Positions 8,299 to 16,272 of a stretch of 64,000 nucleotides of DNA are shown here, one piece after another. The notes beneath the pieces were generated by a model. It ran no database searches and was not told the origin of the DNA. It was given only the letters and a program-made list of their open reading frames with translations. The stretch is taken from assembly GCF_001641615.1 (NCBI RefSeq), contig NZ_LRRU01000007.1, positions 167,261 through 231,260 of the forward strand, read 5' to 3'. How positions within the stretch are numbered: position 1 is the first letter of the stretch; each line of letters begins with the position of its first letter. Both the position numbers and the translations under genes were made by a program. The stretch comes from Pseudoalteromonas gelatinilytica (lineage in GTDB: Bacteria > Pseudomonadota > Gammaproteobacteria > Enterobacterales > Alteromonadaceae).

Positions 8299-10467
8299 TT
8301 ACTCAGCACTTTTTTTAGTGTAAAGCTCAATGCTGTTTTGAGTATTTGCTGTTAAGAATGAAATAGCGAGCTTGTCATTATTGGCATTGAGATGGCTAAT
8401 AAAGTGCAAATGCTGCAGTTGAACTGCAAGTTCAACATCCTTCATTTTTGCTAAGTTGATGCTATACACTTCTGCTTCGGTGGCGATGTACAAGCTGTGC
8501 TGGTTACTTGCCATCGAGATAATCGAAGGTTTTAGCTCGATAAGTTTGTCTGGGGTCACCAGTTCACTATAGGTATTATTGTCACTGTCTAGTAGCAGGT
8601 ATTTTGCGTACTTAGAATGCACGATTAGCTGATCATCATCATACCAAGCAATTTCTAAAGGGGTGTCGATGGTGCTTTTAACAACGTGATCGCTATTGGT
8701 GTGCAAAATCATTATTTGGTTTTGCTGGCTGCTAAGCTCTGTATAAATCACTGCAATTTTATTGCCTCTGATTGCTGCCAATTTGCTGTTTCCTGGTAGC
8801 GTCCAGTGTTTAATTTCTGAAAAATCATTGGCACTTAATAAGCTTAGTTGCTGAGTGGTTTTATTAAAACTTACGAGCTGACTGCTGTCGCTATTTGCAG
8901 TAATAACGGTCGTATCTTCGCCAAGCTTGTCGGTTATATCTATATATTGGTTATCTTTTCTCAGCCAATGTTGGCGCTTATAGAATTCAAAATCAGCGAA
9001 GTAGACATCATTATTCGGTAGTGCGACAACATCATCCTCATGCTTATTTGCCGTAGCAATATAGCTCATTTGTTTTGATTTTAAGTCAAATATGGCCCCA
9101 TCATTGTCGTGTAAATCAGTGCTGATCAAAACACTTTGTTTATTAAGGGGGTAGGCGAAATTAGCTCGCTTTACTGGTGCTTTAACAGGTTGTCCTCGGC
9201 TCATGGTATCAAACGAAAATGATTCGATCGTCAATTTACCGCGGTTATACCAAACCAGCGAGTTAGTTTGCTCATCATAAGTCGCAGCCCAAGAGCGGTA
9301 GTTGTTCGTCGTTAAGAGTTTAAGTGAGCTGCCGTCTAAATTTGCCATGTAAATCTCTGCTTGACCCACATTATGGCGCTCGAAAATAATCCGACTAGGG
9401 TTTTTGATGGTGGTTAAAATGTAGTCGCCAGTCCCTGTGATATTTGGTGAAGTAATGCGAATTTCTTCACCTGTTTTTAAATCTTGAGCATAAAGGGCGT
9501 TTAAGTGAGTTAAACCACGGTAGTTATTTCGTCTTGTAATTGCCACATTGCCGACCTCCATGTACTGGGTTGGAGATAAGCTACGTATAAATTGATTGGT
9601 TCTAGGCTTAATTAAAGCTTCATTCGATAACAGGTTGCTTGCTTGCCAAGCAATACAATCGTTGTAATCACTTCCTTCACATGAACCATAGAATAGACGC
9701 TCGCCATCGTCAGACCAGCCTTGTAAAAAGAGATCCCCTGATGCAATTTGGTACTCTTTTTTAGTTGTTAAGTCGACAACATAAAGGTACTTATCATCAA
9801 TATCATTTTGCAGTATGTAGGCTAATTTTGTTTTGTCTTGATTGAGCATTAAGCGGTAGTGTGTGCCTTTATGCCAGGAAATCGTTTCTACTTGCAGGTC
9901 TAAAAGTGGTGCTTCGCTTTGGTCTTCAGTAGTGGCTTTAGGTTGTTGTAAGAACAACCAAATAGCAGCAAGCAGTAAACTCAATACTAAGGCTGCAAAA
10001 GGCCACGGCCAGCGAGAAGTATGATCTTTTTTTGGACTAATGTTGGCTGTATTAACTTGAGTCTCAGCGTCTTTATCTGCTGTTATTACATTTTCTGTTT
10101 TTAGCGGCTCTGTACTCACCGCGTGATCAAGAAACTTAACTTCAATAAATAAACTGTAGCCTTTGCGGTAATGGGTTTTAATGGTTTGCCCAGGCTGCTT
10201 TTCTGACTTGAGTACTTTTCTTAATTCTGAGATGGCGCGGTTGATGGCATTGTCATCAACGAAGCTTTGTTGCCAAATGTTTTCAACCAATTCTTGGCGA
10301 GTGATAATGCGATCATTATGGGTAATGAAAAAGCACAAGAGTTTATAAAGTAAAGGTTCTAGTTCGCGCGTATGCGTGCCATCGCTGATGGTTTGCTGCT
10401 GAGTGTTAAATTGCCACTCACCCACATAAATAACGGTATCGCGTAAGGGTGAAAATGCCGACCCCAT
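8299..10467 (-). CDS. ToxR/CadC-like membrane transcription regulator with C-terminal beta-propeller
   Basis: The 722-residue protein starts with an OmpR/PhoB-type winged-helix DNA-binding domain (about residues 10-110, with ITRQELVENIWQQ and NAINRAISELRKVL). A charged linker follows, then a single transmembrane helix at 155-174 (WPFAALVLSLLLAAIWLFLQ) and a large periplasmic part from about 185 to the end that resembles TolB/WD40-type propeller repeats. The layout matches one-component regulators that sense in the periplasm and bind DNA from the membrane. It sits inside the methionine salvage cluster, convergent with mtnA and downstream of the mtnBCD operon in the same direction. Its signal and targets are unknown. 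Confidence 0.85.
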   Translation of the reverse strand: MGSAFSPLRDTVIYVGEWQFNTQQQTISDGTHTRELEPLLYKLLCFFITHNDRIITRQELVENIWQQSFVDDNAINRAISELRKVLKSEKQPGQTIKTHYRKGYSLFIEVKFLDHAVSTEPLKTENVITADKDAETQVNTANISPKKDHTSRWPWPFAALVLSLLLAAIWLFLQQPKATTEDQSEAPLLDLQVETISWHKGTHYRLMLNQDKTKLAYILQNDIDDKYLYVVDLTTKKEYQIASGDLFLQGWSDDGERLFYGSCEGSDYNDCIAWQASNLLSNEALIKPRTNQFIRSLSPTQYMEVGNVAITRRNNYRGLTHLNALYAQDLKTGEEIRITSPNITGTGDYILTTIKNPSRIIFERHNVGQAEIYMANLDGSSLKLLTTNNYRSWAATYDEQTNSLVWYNRGKLTIESFSFDTMSRGQPVKAPVKRANFAYPLNKQSVLISTDLHDNDGAIFDLKSKQMSYIATANKHEDDVVALPNNDVYFADFEFYKRQHWLRKDNQYIDITDKLGEDTTVITANSDSSQLVSFNKTTQQLSLLSANDFSEIKHWTLPGNSKLAAIRGNKIAVIYTELSSQQNQIMILHTNSDHVVKSTIDTPLEIAWYDDDQLIVHSKYAKYLLLDSDNNTYSELVTPDKLIELKPSIISMASNQHSLYIATEAEVYSINLAKMKDVELAVQLQHLHFISHLNANNDKLAISFLTANTQNSIELYTKKSAE

Positions 10468-10561
10468 GTTTAGTCCTTTAACTAAAATGTAATAATCTTG
10501 ATGGGGAAGATAATAACAGCTTTTGTTCTTGATTTGGGTTTTTTTGTTTTATATTTGTAAA

Positions 10562-10903
10562 TTAAAGGCTGTTTTTTGCAACATATAGCCAAGCTTGGCT
10601 GCTACACTGAAATGTTTCTGCAATTCTTTGATAATCATCCACTTCGTAAGCGTCTGCCTGAGCAAGCTCTTGTTCGGTGATTAAATAAATTGTGCCATTA
10701 ACCGTATCACTTTGTTTGCCCGTTTTGATTAACGCTGGGTGAAAACGCTGGCCGCTACTTTTAAGGACAGCTTCGTCGGTGATCTCGACTTCACCAATAA
10801 CATAACCGGTTAATGTAGCTGGTTGACCTTCGAGCAAGCGCCCGAAGGTATCTAGCTGAACCTGCGGATACTGTAAGGTACCGTAAGAAAATAGCTTTTC
10901 CAT
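10562..10903 (-). CDS. Gamma-glutamylcyclotransferase-like (AIG2/YtfP-type) protein
   Basis: The start chosen is the ATG at 10901-10903, giving 113 residues beginning MEKLFSYGTLQYPQ. A longer frame reaching 11059 would overlap mtnD and add an implausible N-terminus. The YGTLQ motif near the N-terminus and the ADAYEVDDYQRI segment near residue 90, with a candidate catalytic glutamate, are typical of the GGCT fold that releases 5-oxoproline from gamma-glutamyl compounds. Only one base separates it from the mtnD stop, so it is the fourth gene of an mtnB-mtnC-mtnD operon. The real substrate is not known and many YtfP-like proteins are uncharacterised. Confidence 0.82.
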   Translation of the reverse strand: MEKLFSYGTLQYPQVQLDTFGRLLEGQPATLTGYVIGEVEITDEAVLKSSGQRFHPALIKTGKQSDTVNGTIYLITEQELAQADAYEVDDYQRIAETFQCSSQAWLYVAKNSL

Positions 10904-10904
10904 G

Positions 10905-11447
10905 TTAGTCCAGCAGTGGGAAGGTGTTTGCAATGGTTGACTCAGTACTTTTAGCCACCCAACCTTCGGTATTATTAAATAAGCGAATTGCTGTGAATTC
11001 AGGGTCGCTGCCCATATCAAACCAATGCGGTGTGAGCTCAGGAACAGAAATAAGGTCACCTTGCTGGCACAGCACTTGATACACTTTATCGCCTAAGTGT
11101 AAGCAAAATAAACCTTGGCCTTTCACAAAAAAACGTACTTCATCTTCGCTATGTGTATGCTCAAATAAGAACTTGCTGCGTAATTCGCTAGCATTTGGAT
11201 TACCTTTAGCAAGCGAAATAACGTCCACTGTTTGATAACCCCCTTCAGCCTTAAGGCGCTCTATATCGTTAGTATAGGCAGTTAAAATAGCGTCATGGCT
11301 GGTATCTTGGTCAATCTGTGCCGTTGCTTGCCACTGCTCAAAGCGAACGCCAACCGCATTCAGCTCACTCGCAATCGCGCTTAAGTCTTCACTGTGAAAC
11401 AGTATGTTGTCTGCGTTGTTATCATTAAAAATAGTTAATTGGCTCAT
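10905..11447 (-). CDS. mtnD: MtnD, acireductone dioxygenase
   Basis: The 180-residue cupin enzyme oxidises the acireductone made by MtnC. With iron it yields the keto acid precursor of methionine plus formate. With nickel it yields an off-pathway product and CO. The metal ligands are H97, H99 and E103 in EHTHSEDEVRFFVKG and H141 in TPHWFD, matching the family spacing. Its start overlaps the stop of mtnC by 4 bases, which suggests translational coupling. The GGCT-like gene follows one base after its stop. Confidence 0.96.
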   Translation of the reverse strand: MSQLTIFNDNNADNILFHSEDLSAIASELNAVGVRFEQWQATAQIDQDTSHDAILTAYTNDIERLKAEGGYQTVDVISLAKGNPNASELRSKFLFEHTHSEDEVRFFVKGQGLFCLHLGDKVYQVLCQQGDLISVPELTPHWFDMGSDPEFTAIRLFNNTEGWVAKSTESTIANTFPLLD

Positions 11448-12130
11448 GCTAAAAGCTCCGCACTAAATGCAGTGAAATCGTTAATGTATGGGTGAGCGTC
11501 GCTGACTGCTTGGCCATCGCGAACAAGGTGTAAAGTGCCAAGACCAGCAGCTTTGGCAGCATCAAGCTCTGCTTCCACATCACTTAAGAACAGCACTTCT
11601 GCAGCTTCAAAAGGCAAGGCTGCAATAATATTCTCATAAGAGCTCTGCTGTTGTTTTGCGCCAACTTTGGTGTCGAAGTAATCACTAAATAAAGGTCTAA
11701 CATCACCATAATCAGAAAACTCAAAAATCAGGTGTTGCGCTTTCACAGAGCCCGAAGAGTAGACATATAAACTTTTACCAGCTTGTTTTTGGGCTTGTAA
11801 AAAGTCATAAGCATCAGGGTAAAGGTGGCCAGTAAAATCACCATTTTCGTAGCCTGTTTGCCAAATTAACCCTTGTAACTGCTTAAGTGGGGTAATTTTT
11901 TGATCCGTTTCAATCCAATGAATTAAATGGCTAATAACCGTGTCGATATCGGCTTCTGGTTGCTCTATATGTGCCTTAACAGCCTCTATTTGGGCTGCTA
12001 CTTCTGGGTCACTTTGATGTGACTTCACAAACTCAGGTAATTGCCCTGCCGCGTAAGGAAATAATACGTCTTTAACAAAAGAAATGCGGGTAATTGTGCC
12101 TTCAATATCGGTTAAAATTGCTTTGATCAT
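11444..12130 (-). CDS. mtnC: MtnC, enolase-phosphatase E1
   Basis: The 228-residue HAD-family enzyme enolises 2,3-diketo-5-methylthiopentyl-1-phosphate and then removes the phosphate, giving acireductone. The N-terminal motif ILTDIEGTIT has the nucleophile D8 and the family glutamate E10. SSGSVKAQ and LFLSDVEAELDAA supply the remaining HAD motifs. It overlaps mtnB upstream and mtnD downstream by 4 bases each, so the three are co-translated. Confidence 0.95.
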   Translation of the reverse strand: MIKAILTDIEGTITRISFVKDVLFPYAAGQLPEFVKSHQSDPEVAAQIEAVKAHIEQPEADIDTVISHLIHWIETDQKITPLKQLQGLIWQTGYENGDFTGHLYPDAYDFLQAQKQAGKSLYVYSSGSVKAQHLIFEFSDYGDVRPLFSDYFDTKVGAKQQQSSYENIIAALPFEAAEVLFLSDVEAELDAAKAAGLGTLHLVRDGQAVSDAHPYINDFTAFSAELLA

Positions 12131-12756
12131 GCTTGAACTCCAGCTTGAATGCCTTCTAGTTTTAAGCGTTCAAGTTCACAGCTAAACAAAAACTCTAAGC
12201 CTTCTAAATGACGCTGTACTTCTTTGATATCGCGACCAACCACGTATAAACCATGACCACGAATTAATACGGCATGCTCAATAGGGGTGTGAAGATGATG
12301 ATCACTGACCAATAAACTTAAACGGTCAATGTCTTGGTCATTATCAAAAATAGGAATACTTAGCGTATCTAAATGTGACTTAACGCCACTTAAAGATTTT
12401 TGCATTTCGTAGCCATGTAAATTGATAGCGTGGCCTTTGATCACACGCGATAACACGGTTGCTGCAACAGAATGGGTATGCAAAACAAATTTAGCTGATG
12501 GGATCAGCTTATACATATTTAAATGTAGCTCAGTTTCAGCTGATGGATTACCAGAGCCTTTAGTGCGATTACCTTCATGGTCAAATTCAATAAACGCATG
12601 AGTGCCGAGTTGGCCTTTATCGAAGCCACTTGCTGTGACGACATAACCGCTTGCAGTGCGGGCTGAAAAGTTACCACCAGTAGCAGGGACCCAGCCACGT
12701 TGGCTTACCCATTTACCAGCTTCAATTAGTTCTGAAATAGCGGTATTGTTATGCAT
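12127..12756 (-). CDS. mtnB: MtnB, methylthioribulose-1-phosphate dehydratase
   Basis: The 209-residue class II aldolase-like zinc enzyme dehydrates methylthioribulose-1-phosphate to the diketo phosphate used by MtnC. Zinc ligands are H93 and H95 in LHTHS and H168 in RGHGLYVVG, and ATGGNFSAR at 25-33 is the phosphate-binding loop region. It is the first gene of the mtnBCD-GGCT operon. The intergenic region shared with the divergent aminotransferase gene holds a putative MetJ operator. Confidence 0.95.
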   Translation of the reverse strand: MHNNTAISELIEAGKWVSQRGWVPATGGNFSARTASGYVVTASGFDKGQLGTHAFIEFDHEGNRTKGSGNPSAETELHLNMYKLIPSAKFVLHTHSVAATVLSRVIKGHAINLHGYEMQKSLSGVKSHLDTLSIPIFDNDQDIDRLSLLVSDHHLHTPIEHAVLIRGHGLYVVGRDIKEVQRHLEGLEFLFSCELERLKLEGIQAGVQA

Positions 12757-12784
12757 ATATTCCTCGACATTCTAAAAGTTATTT

Positions 12785-12800
12785 AGACGGCTATACATCT
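12785..12800. promoter_or_regulatory. Putative MetJ operator (met boxes) between mtnB and the aminotransferase gene
   Basis: AGACGGCT (7 of 8 to AGACGTCT) is followed directly by ATACATCT (6 of 8). The second box is identical to that at 7185-7192 in the mtnK-mtnA region. It lies 29 bases upstream of mtnB and 56 bases upstream of the aminotransferase start, and so could control both. Confidence 0.75.
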
Positions 12801-12855
12801 GTTTTAAGCAATGATAGCATCGCTTCGGGCGCAAAACCATCTTTAAGGAACCTCT

Positions 12856-13998
12856 GTGTTTGAAAGTAAATTGCCGAATTTAGGCACCAGCATTTTTAGT
12901 CAAATGACAGCTCTGGCAAATCAGTATCAAGCTATTAACTTATCTCAGGGTTTTCCTGAGTTTGATGCACCTGAATTGCTAAAAAAACAACTCAATCATT
13001 ATGTACTTGAGGGGGTAAATCAATATGCGCCTTCAAGTGGTATTGCAAAGCTACAACAGCAAATAGCGACTCTGATAGCGAGAAAATACCATAACAACAT
13101 AAATTACGAGCAACAAGTTACTGTTACATCAGGGGCAACAGAGGCATTATTTGTAGCGATTCAAGCATTTGTCAAAGAGGGTGACGAAGTGGTGGTGTTT
13201 GACCCTGCTTATGACTCTTACCAACCAGCAATTGAGCTTGCAGGCGGTCGTTCAGTTCATGTCGCTTTGCATGCGCCAGATTATAAAATCGATTGGCAAG
13301 CCGTAGCCGATGTCATCACAGACAAAACACGTGTCATCATCATCAACACGCCACATAACCCAAGCGGTAAAATCTTTAAAACAGAAGATATTAACGCCCT
13401 TAAAGCGCTTGTTGCTGAGCATGATTTATATGTGATCAGTGATGAAGTGTATGAGCACATTACCTTTGATGGCGCTTTGCATTTAAGTGCGCTGACCGAC
13501 TCTGAGTTATTTGCACGTAGTTTTGTGATTTCAAGTTTTGGTAAAACCTTTCACAGCACTGGTTGGAAGATGGGTTACTGTGTAGCACCCGCTCAGCTCA
13601 TGGTGGAGTTTCGTAAAATTCACCAATATGTGACTTTTTCAAGCTTTACGCCTGCTCAGCATGCATTAGCCGATATGCTTGAGTTAGAGCCTGATCATGT
13701 TGATGAGCTAAGTCATTTTTATCAACAAAAACGTGATTTACTCAGCGAAACGTTAGCGCAAAGCCGTTTTAAAATATTACCAAGTGAAGGCACTTACTTC
13801 TTACTACTCGATTATAGTGATGTGTCTGATCTTGATGATGTTGAGTTTTGTCATTGGTTGGTCGAGCAAGCGGGGGTTGCAGCTGTGCCACTCAGTGTGT
13901 TTTACAACAGTGCAAGCAGCGATAAAGTGATTCGTTTATGTTTTGCAAAAAATGATGACACATTAAAACGTGCTGCGGAGATTTTATGTCAACTTTAA
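12856..13998 (+). CDS. mtnE: Methionine aminotransferase (MtnE/YbdL-like), PLP-dependent
   Basis: The 380-residue class I aminotransferase starts at a GTG preceded by AAGGAA 5 bases upstream. The PLP-binding lysine is K230 in SSFGKTFHSTGWKMG. NTPHNPSG (165-171) and SDEVYEH (195-201) are the cofactor and substrate motifs. It closely resembles E. coli YbdL, which prefers methionine and uses its keto acid. In this cluster it most likely carries out the last salvage step, amination of 4-methylthio-2-oxobutanoate to methionine. It overlaps the omega-amidase gene by 13 bases. The symbol reflects role and context, and ybdL would be equally defensible. Confidence 0.85.
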   Translation: MFESKLPNLGTSIFSQMTALANQYQAINLSQGFPEFDAPELLKKQLNHYVLEGVNQYAPSSGIAKLQQQIATLIARKYHNNINYEQQVTVTSGATEALFVAIQAFVKEGDEVVVFDPAYDSYQPAIELAGGRSVHVALHAPDYKIDWQAVADVITDKTRVIIINTPHNPSGKIFKTEDINALKALVAEHDLYVISDEVYEHITFDGALHLSALTDSELFARSFVISSFGKTFHSTGWKMGYCVAPAQLMVEFRKIHQYVTFSSFTPAQHALADMLELEPDHVDELSHFYQQKRDLLSETLAQSRFKILPSEGTYFLLLDYSDVSDLDDVEFCHWLVEQAGVAAVPLSVFYNSASSDKVIRLCFAKNDDTLKRAAEILCQL

Positions 13999-14759
13999 CC
14001 TTGGCTTTAGTGCAGTCATCACTGCATTGGCTTGATAAAAACGCTAATCTTACGCATTTTTCTGAGCAGCTTAATAACTTAAACGAGCAGGTCGATTTAA
14101 TTGTCTTGCCAGAAACGTTTGCCACGGGTTTTGCGATTAATCTAGATTGCAGTGAGCCTGAACAAGGCGACGTACTTAGCTGGTTACAAGCCACTGCGAA
14201 GCAAAAGAATGCCGTGATTGCTGGTTCTGTTTTAGTTGCAAAAGGTGACAAAAAGGCCAATCGATTTTATTGGGTTTGGCCAAATGGTGAAGTAAAGTAT
14301 TACGATAAACGCCATTTATTCTGCTTAGGTAACGAAGGTAATTTTGTTGCAGCAGGTACGCAACGCGAGATATTCACAATCAATGATTTTCGCATTTTAC
14401 CGCAAGTGTGTTACGACCTGCGCTTTCCTGTATTCCAACGAAACTGCAATGACTACGATGTGATGATCAACGTAGCCAATTGGCCGGCGGCACGTCGCCA
14501 TGTATGGGATACCCTGTTAAAAGCACGCGCAATGGAAAACGTGTGTTATGTCGTGGGCGTCAATCGTATTGGTGCAGATGGTAATGATATTGCTCACAGT
14601 GGTGGCACCGCGGTTTATGATTTTAAAGGTGATACTTTGGCTGCGCTTGAAGATAACCAATCGGGTATCATTATTAAGCGCTTAGAAAAATCACCGTTAG
14701 ATGACTTTAGAAAGGCTTTTCCTGCTCACTTAGATGCTGACCAATTTCAATTACTGTAA
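13986..14759 (+). CDS. Omega-amidase of the nitrilase superfamily (YafV-like)
   Basis: The 257-residue nitrilase-fold enzyme has the catalytic triad E43 (LPETFATGF), K109 (DKRHLF) and C143 (PQVCYDLRFP). YafV/Nit2-type omega-amidases hydrolyse 2-oxoglutaramate to 2-oxoglutarate and ammonia. When a glutamine-using transaminase makes methionine, 2-oxoglutaramate is the by-product, so this enzyme pulls the reaction forward. The 13-base overlap with the aminotransferase gene fits that partnership. Confidence 0.88.
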   Translation: MSTLTLALVQSSLHWLDKNANLTHFSEQLNNLNEQVDLIVLPETFATGFAINLDCSEPEQGDVLSWLQATAKQKNAVIAGSVLVAKGDKKANRFYWVWPNGEVKYYDKRHLFCLGNEGNFVAAGTQREIFTINDFRILPQVCYDLRFPVFQRNCNDYDVMINVANWPAARRHVWDTLLKARAMENVCYVVGVNRIGADGNDIAHSGGTAVYDFKGDTLAALEDNQSGIIIKRLEKSPLDDFRKAFPAHLDADQFQLL

Positions 14760-14777
14760 TTGCATTGCATAACTTTA

Positions 14778-14816
14778 AGCTCATGATTAGCCTATTTACA
14801 AAACTAATCATGAGCT
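14778..14816. terminator. Perfect 13-bp inverted repeat between convergent genes
   Basis: AGCTCATGATTAG at 14778-14790 is repeated inverted as CTAATCATGAGCT at 14804-14816 with a 13-base spacer. It lies between the convergent omega-amidase and AtoE-like genes. Neither side has a strong T-run, so it may be an atypical bidirectional terminator or an mRNA-end-protecting stem. Confidence 0.55.
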
Positions 14817-14844
14817 CTACTCAATACTTACCTTAATATGGCTA

Positions 14845-16158
14845 TTAAGGATAAAAGCTCAGCATCACAGATATAAACACGCCAGTGATCACTAGTTGCA
14901 CTAAGCAAAAGCCCATGATGTCTTTTGCTTTTAAGCCTGCAATGGCGAGAACAGGGAGTGCCCAGAACGGCTGAATTAGGTTGGTCCAAGCATCACCCCA
15001 TGCGACAGCCATAGCAACACGTGGCATATCAGCACCAAGTGATTGTGCTGCGGGAATGACAATTGGCGCTTGCACTGCCCACTGACCGCCGCCTGATGGC
15101 ACAAAGATATTCACAAACCCTGCACTTAAAAAGCTCCAAAAAGGCAGCGTTTCGGCTGTTGCAATGGCAATAAATCCTTCAGAGATTTGTTGAGCAAGTC
15201 CCGTTTTTACCATGATAGCCATGATCCCTGCATAAAACGGAAATTGAATCACTATGCCAGCTCCACTGGGAATTGCTTGCTGTAAGCTACTGAGTAAATT
15301 ATGCGGTGTTTGATGCAGTAAAATTGCGCTAAATAAGAAAATCGCGATCACGCTATTTAAATTTAGGCCACCTCCGGTGAGCACAAAATAATAGAATAAA
15401 TAGCCAAGGCCAACGGCACCTATTCCCATACCTAGCAAACGACTATGCTCTATTATTTCGGCAGGGCGGGTAGGTGTTGCTGTTTGCTTAGTTTCATCAT
15501 CAAGCTTTGCGGGGTCAACATAAACGCTGTCTGTCTCGCTTGGCAACATATAGCGATTTACAAGCGGCATGATAATAAATAACCCCACAACAATGGCGAT
15601 ATTAAATGCAGAAAAAATTGTCTCCTCGGTGCCTATAATACCAATGCTTTGCTGTGCAAAATGGCCATCGGTTGCGATGGTCAGTGGCACTGAACCGGCT
15701 AAGCCACCATGCCAAACAATAAAACCTGAATAAGCACTGGCTACTAACAAACGGTAATCAACGCGGGTTTGTTTCGCAATTGCTTTGGCGAACAAAGCGC
15801 CAATCACTAAACCGAAACCCCAATTTAGCCAGCTAGCTAGCAAAGATACGAGGGTCACGAGAATGATTGCTTTAGCTGGGCTGTTGGCGAGAGTTGCCAA
15901 TTTGTTGAGTATACTGCGCATAACGGGAGTACTTGCTAGCATATAGCCCGTTAGCAGAACCAGCAGCATTTGCATGGCAAATTGTAATAGGTTCCAAAAC
16001 CCTCCACCCCAAGCGGCAAGTACTTGTGTGGGTGTTGATGGGGTAAAGAGGCTTGCAACGATGAAGCTCAGTAAGGTGAGCAAAATAACAAATATAAACG
16101 GGTCGGGTAGGTAACGCTCAACTAGTTTAGTGAATGGTTTAGCAACGCGATTTAGCAT
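14845..16158 (-). CDS. AtoE-like short-chain fatty acid transporter
   Basis: The 437-residue protein has about 10-12 hydrophobic segments and resembles E. coli AtoE (440 residues), an inner-membrane carrier for short-chain fatty acids. Recognisable regions include the N-terminal YLPDPFIFVILLTLLSFIVA, the LNWGFGLVIGALFAK segment and the conserved VPSGGGQWAVQAPIV near residue 357. No atoDAB or scu-type catabolic genes are next to it, so the substrate is not confirmed by context. An imperfect repeat (TGCCAAT at 16188, ATTGGCA at 16213) lies just upstream and could be an operator. Confidence 0.8.
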   Translation of the reverse strand: MLNRVAKPFTKLVERYLPDPFIFVILLTLLSFIVASLFTPSTPTQVLAAWGGGFWNLLQFAMQMLLVLLTGYMLASTPVMRSILNKLATLANSPAKAIILVTLVSLLASWLNWGFGLVIGALFAKAIAKQTRVDYRLLVASAYSGFIVWHGGLAGSVPLTIATDGHFAQQSIGIIGTEETIFSAFNIAIVVGLFIIMPLVNRYMLPSETDSVYVDPAKLDDETKQTATPTRPAEIIEHSRLLGMGIGAVGLGYLFYYFVLTGGGLNLNSVIAIFLFSAILLHQTPHNLLSSLQQAIPSGAGIVIQFPFYAGIMAIMVKTGLAQQISEGFIAIATAETLPFWSFLSAGFVNIFVPSGGGQWAVQAPIVIPAAQSLGADMPRVAMAVAWGDAWTNLIQPFWALPVLAIAGLKAKDIMGFCLVQLVITGVFISVMLSFYP

Positions 16159-16272
16159 AGTTTTTATTGTTGTCGTCGAATCGATAATGCCAATAAATCA
16201 TGAATAACGATGATTGGCAAATTGCGACGCCGTTGCTTTAGCGTATGTTTTAAAACTGGATGCTAAAAACGC

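Noticed and set aside
10904..11059. A longer N-terminus for the GGCT-like gene, reaching into mtnD.
   Set aside because: It would overlap mtnD by about 155 bases and add a sequence with no family match. The start at 10903 begins right at the conserved YGTL region and lies one base after the mtnD stop.
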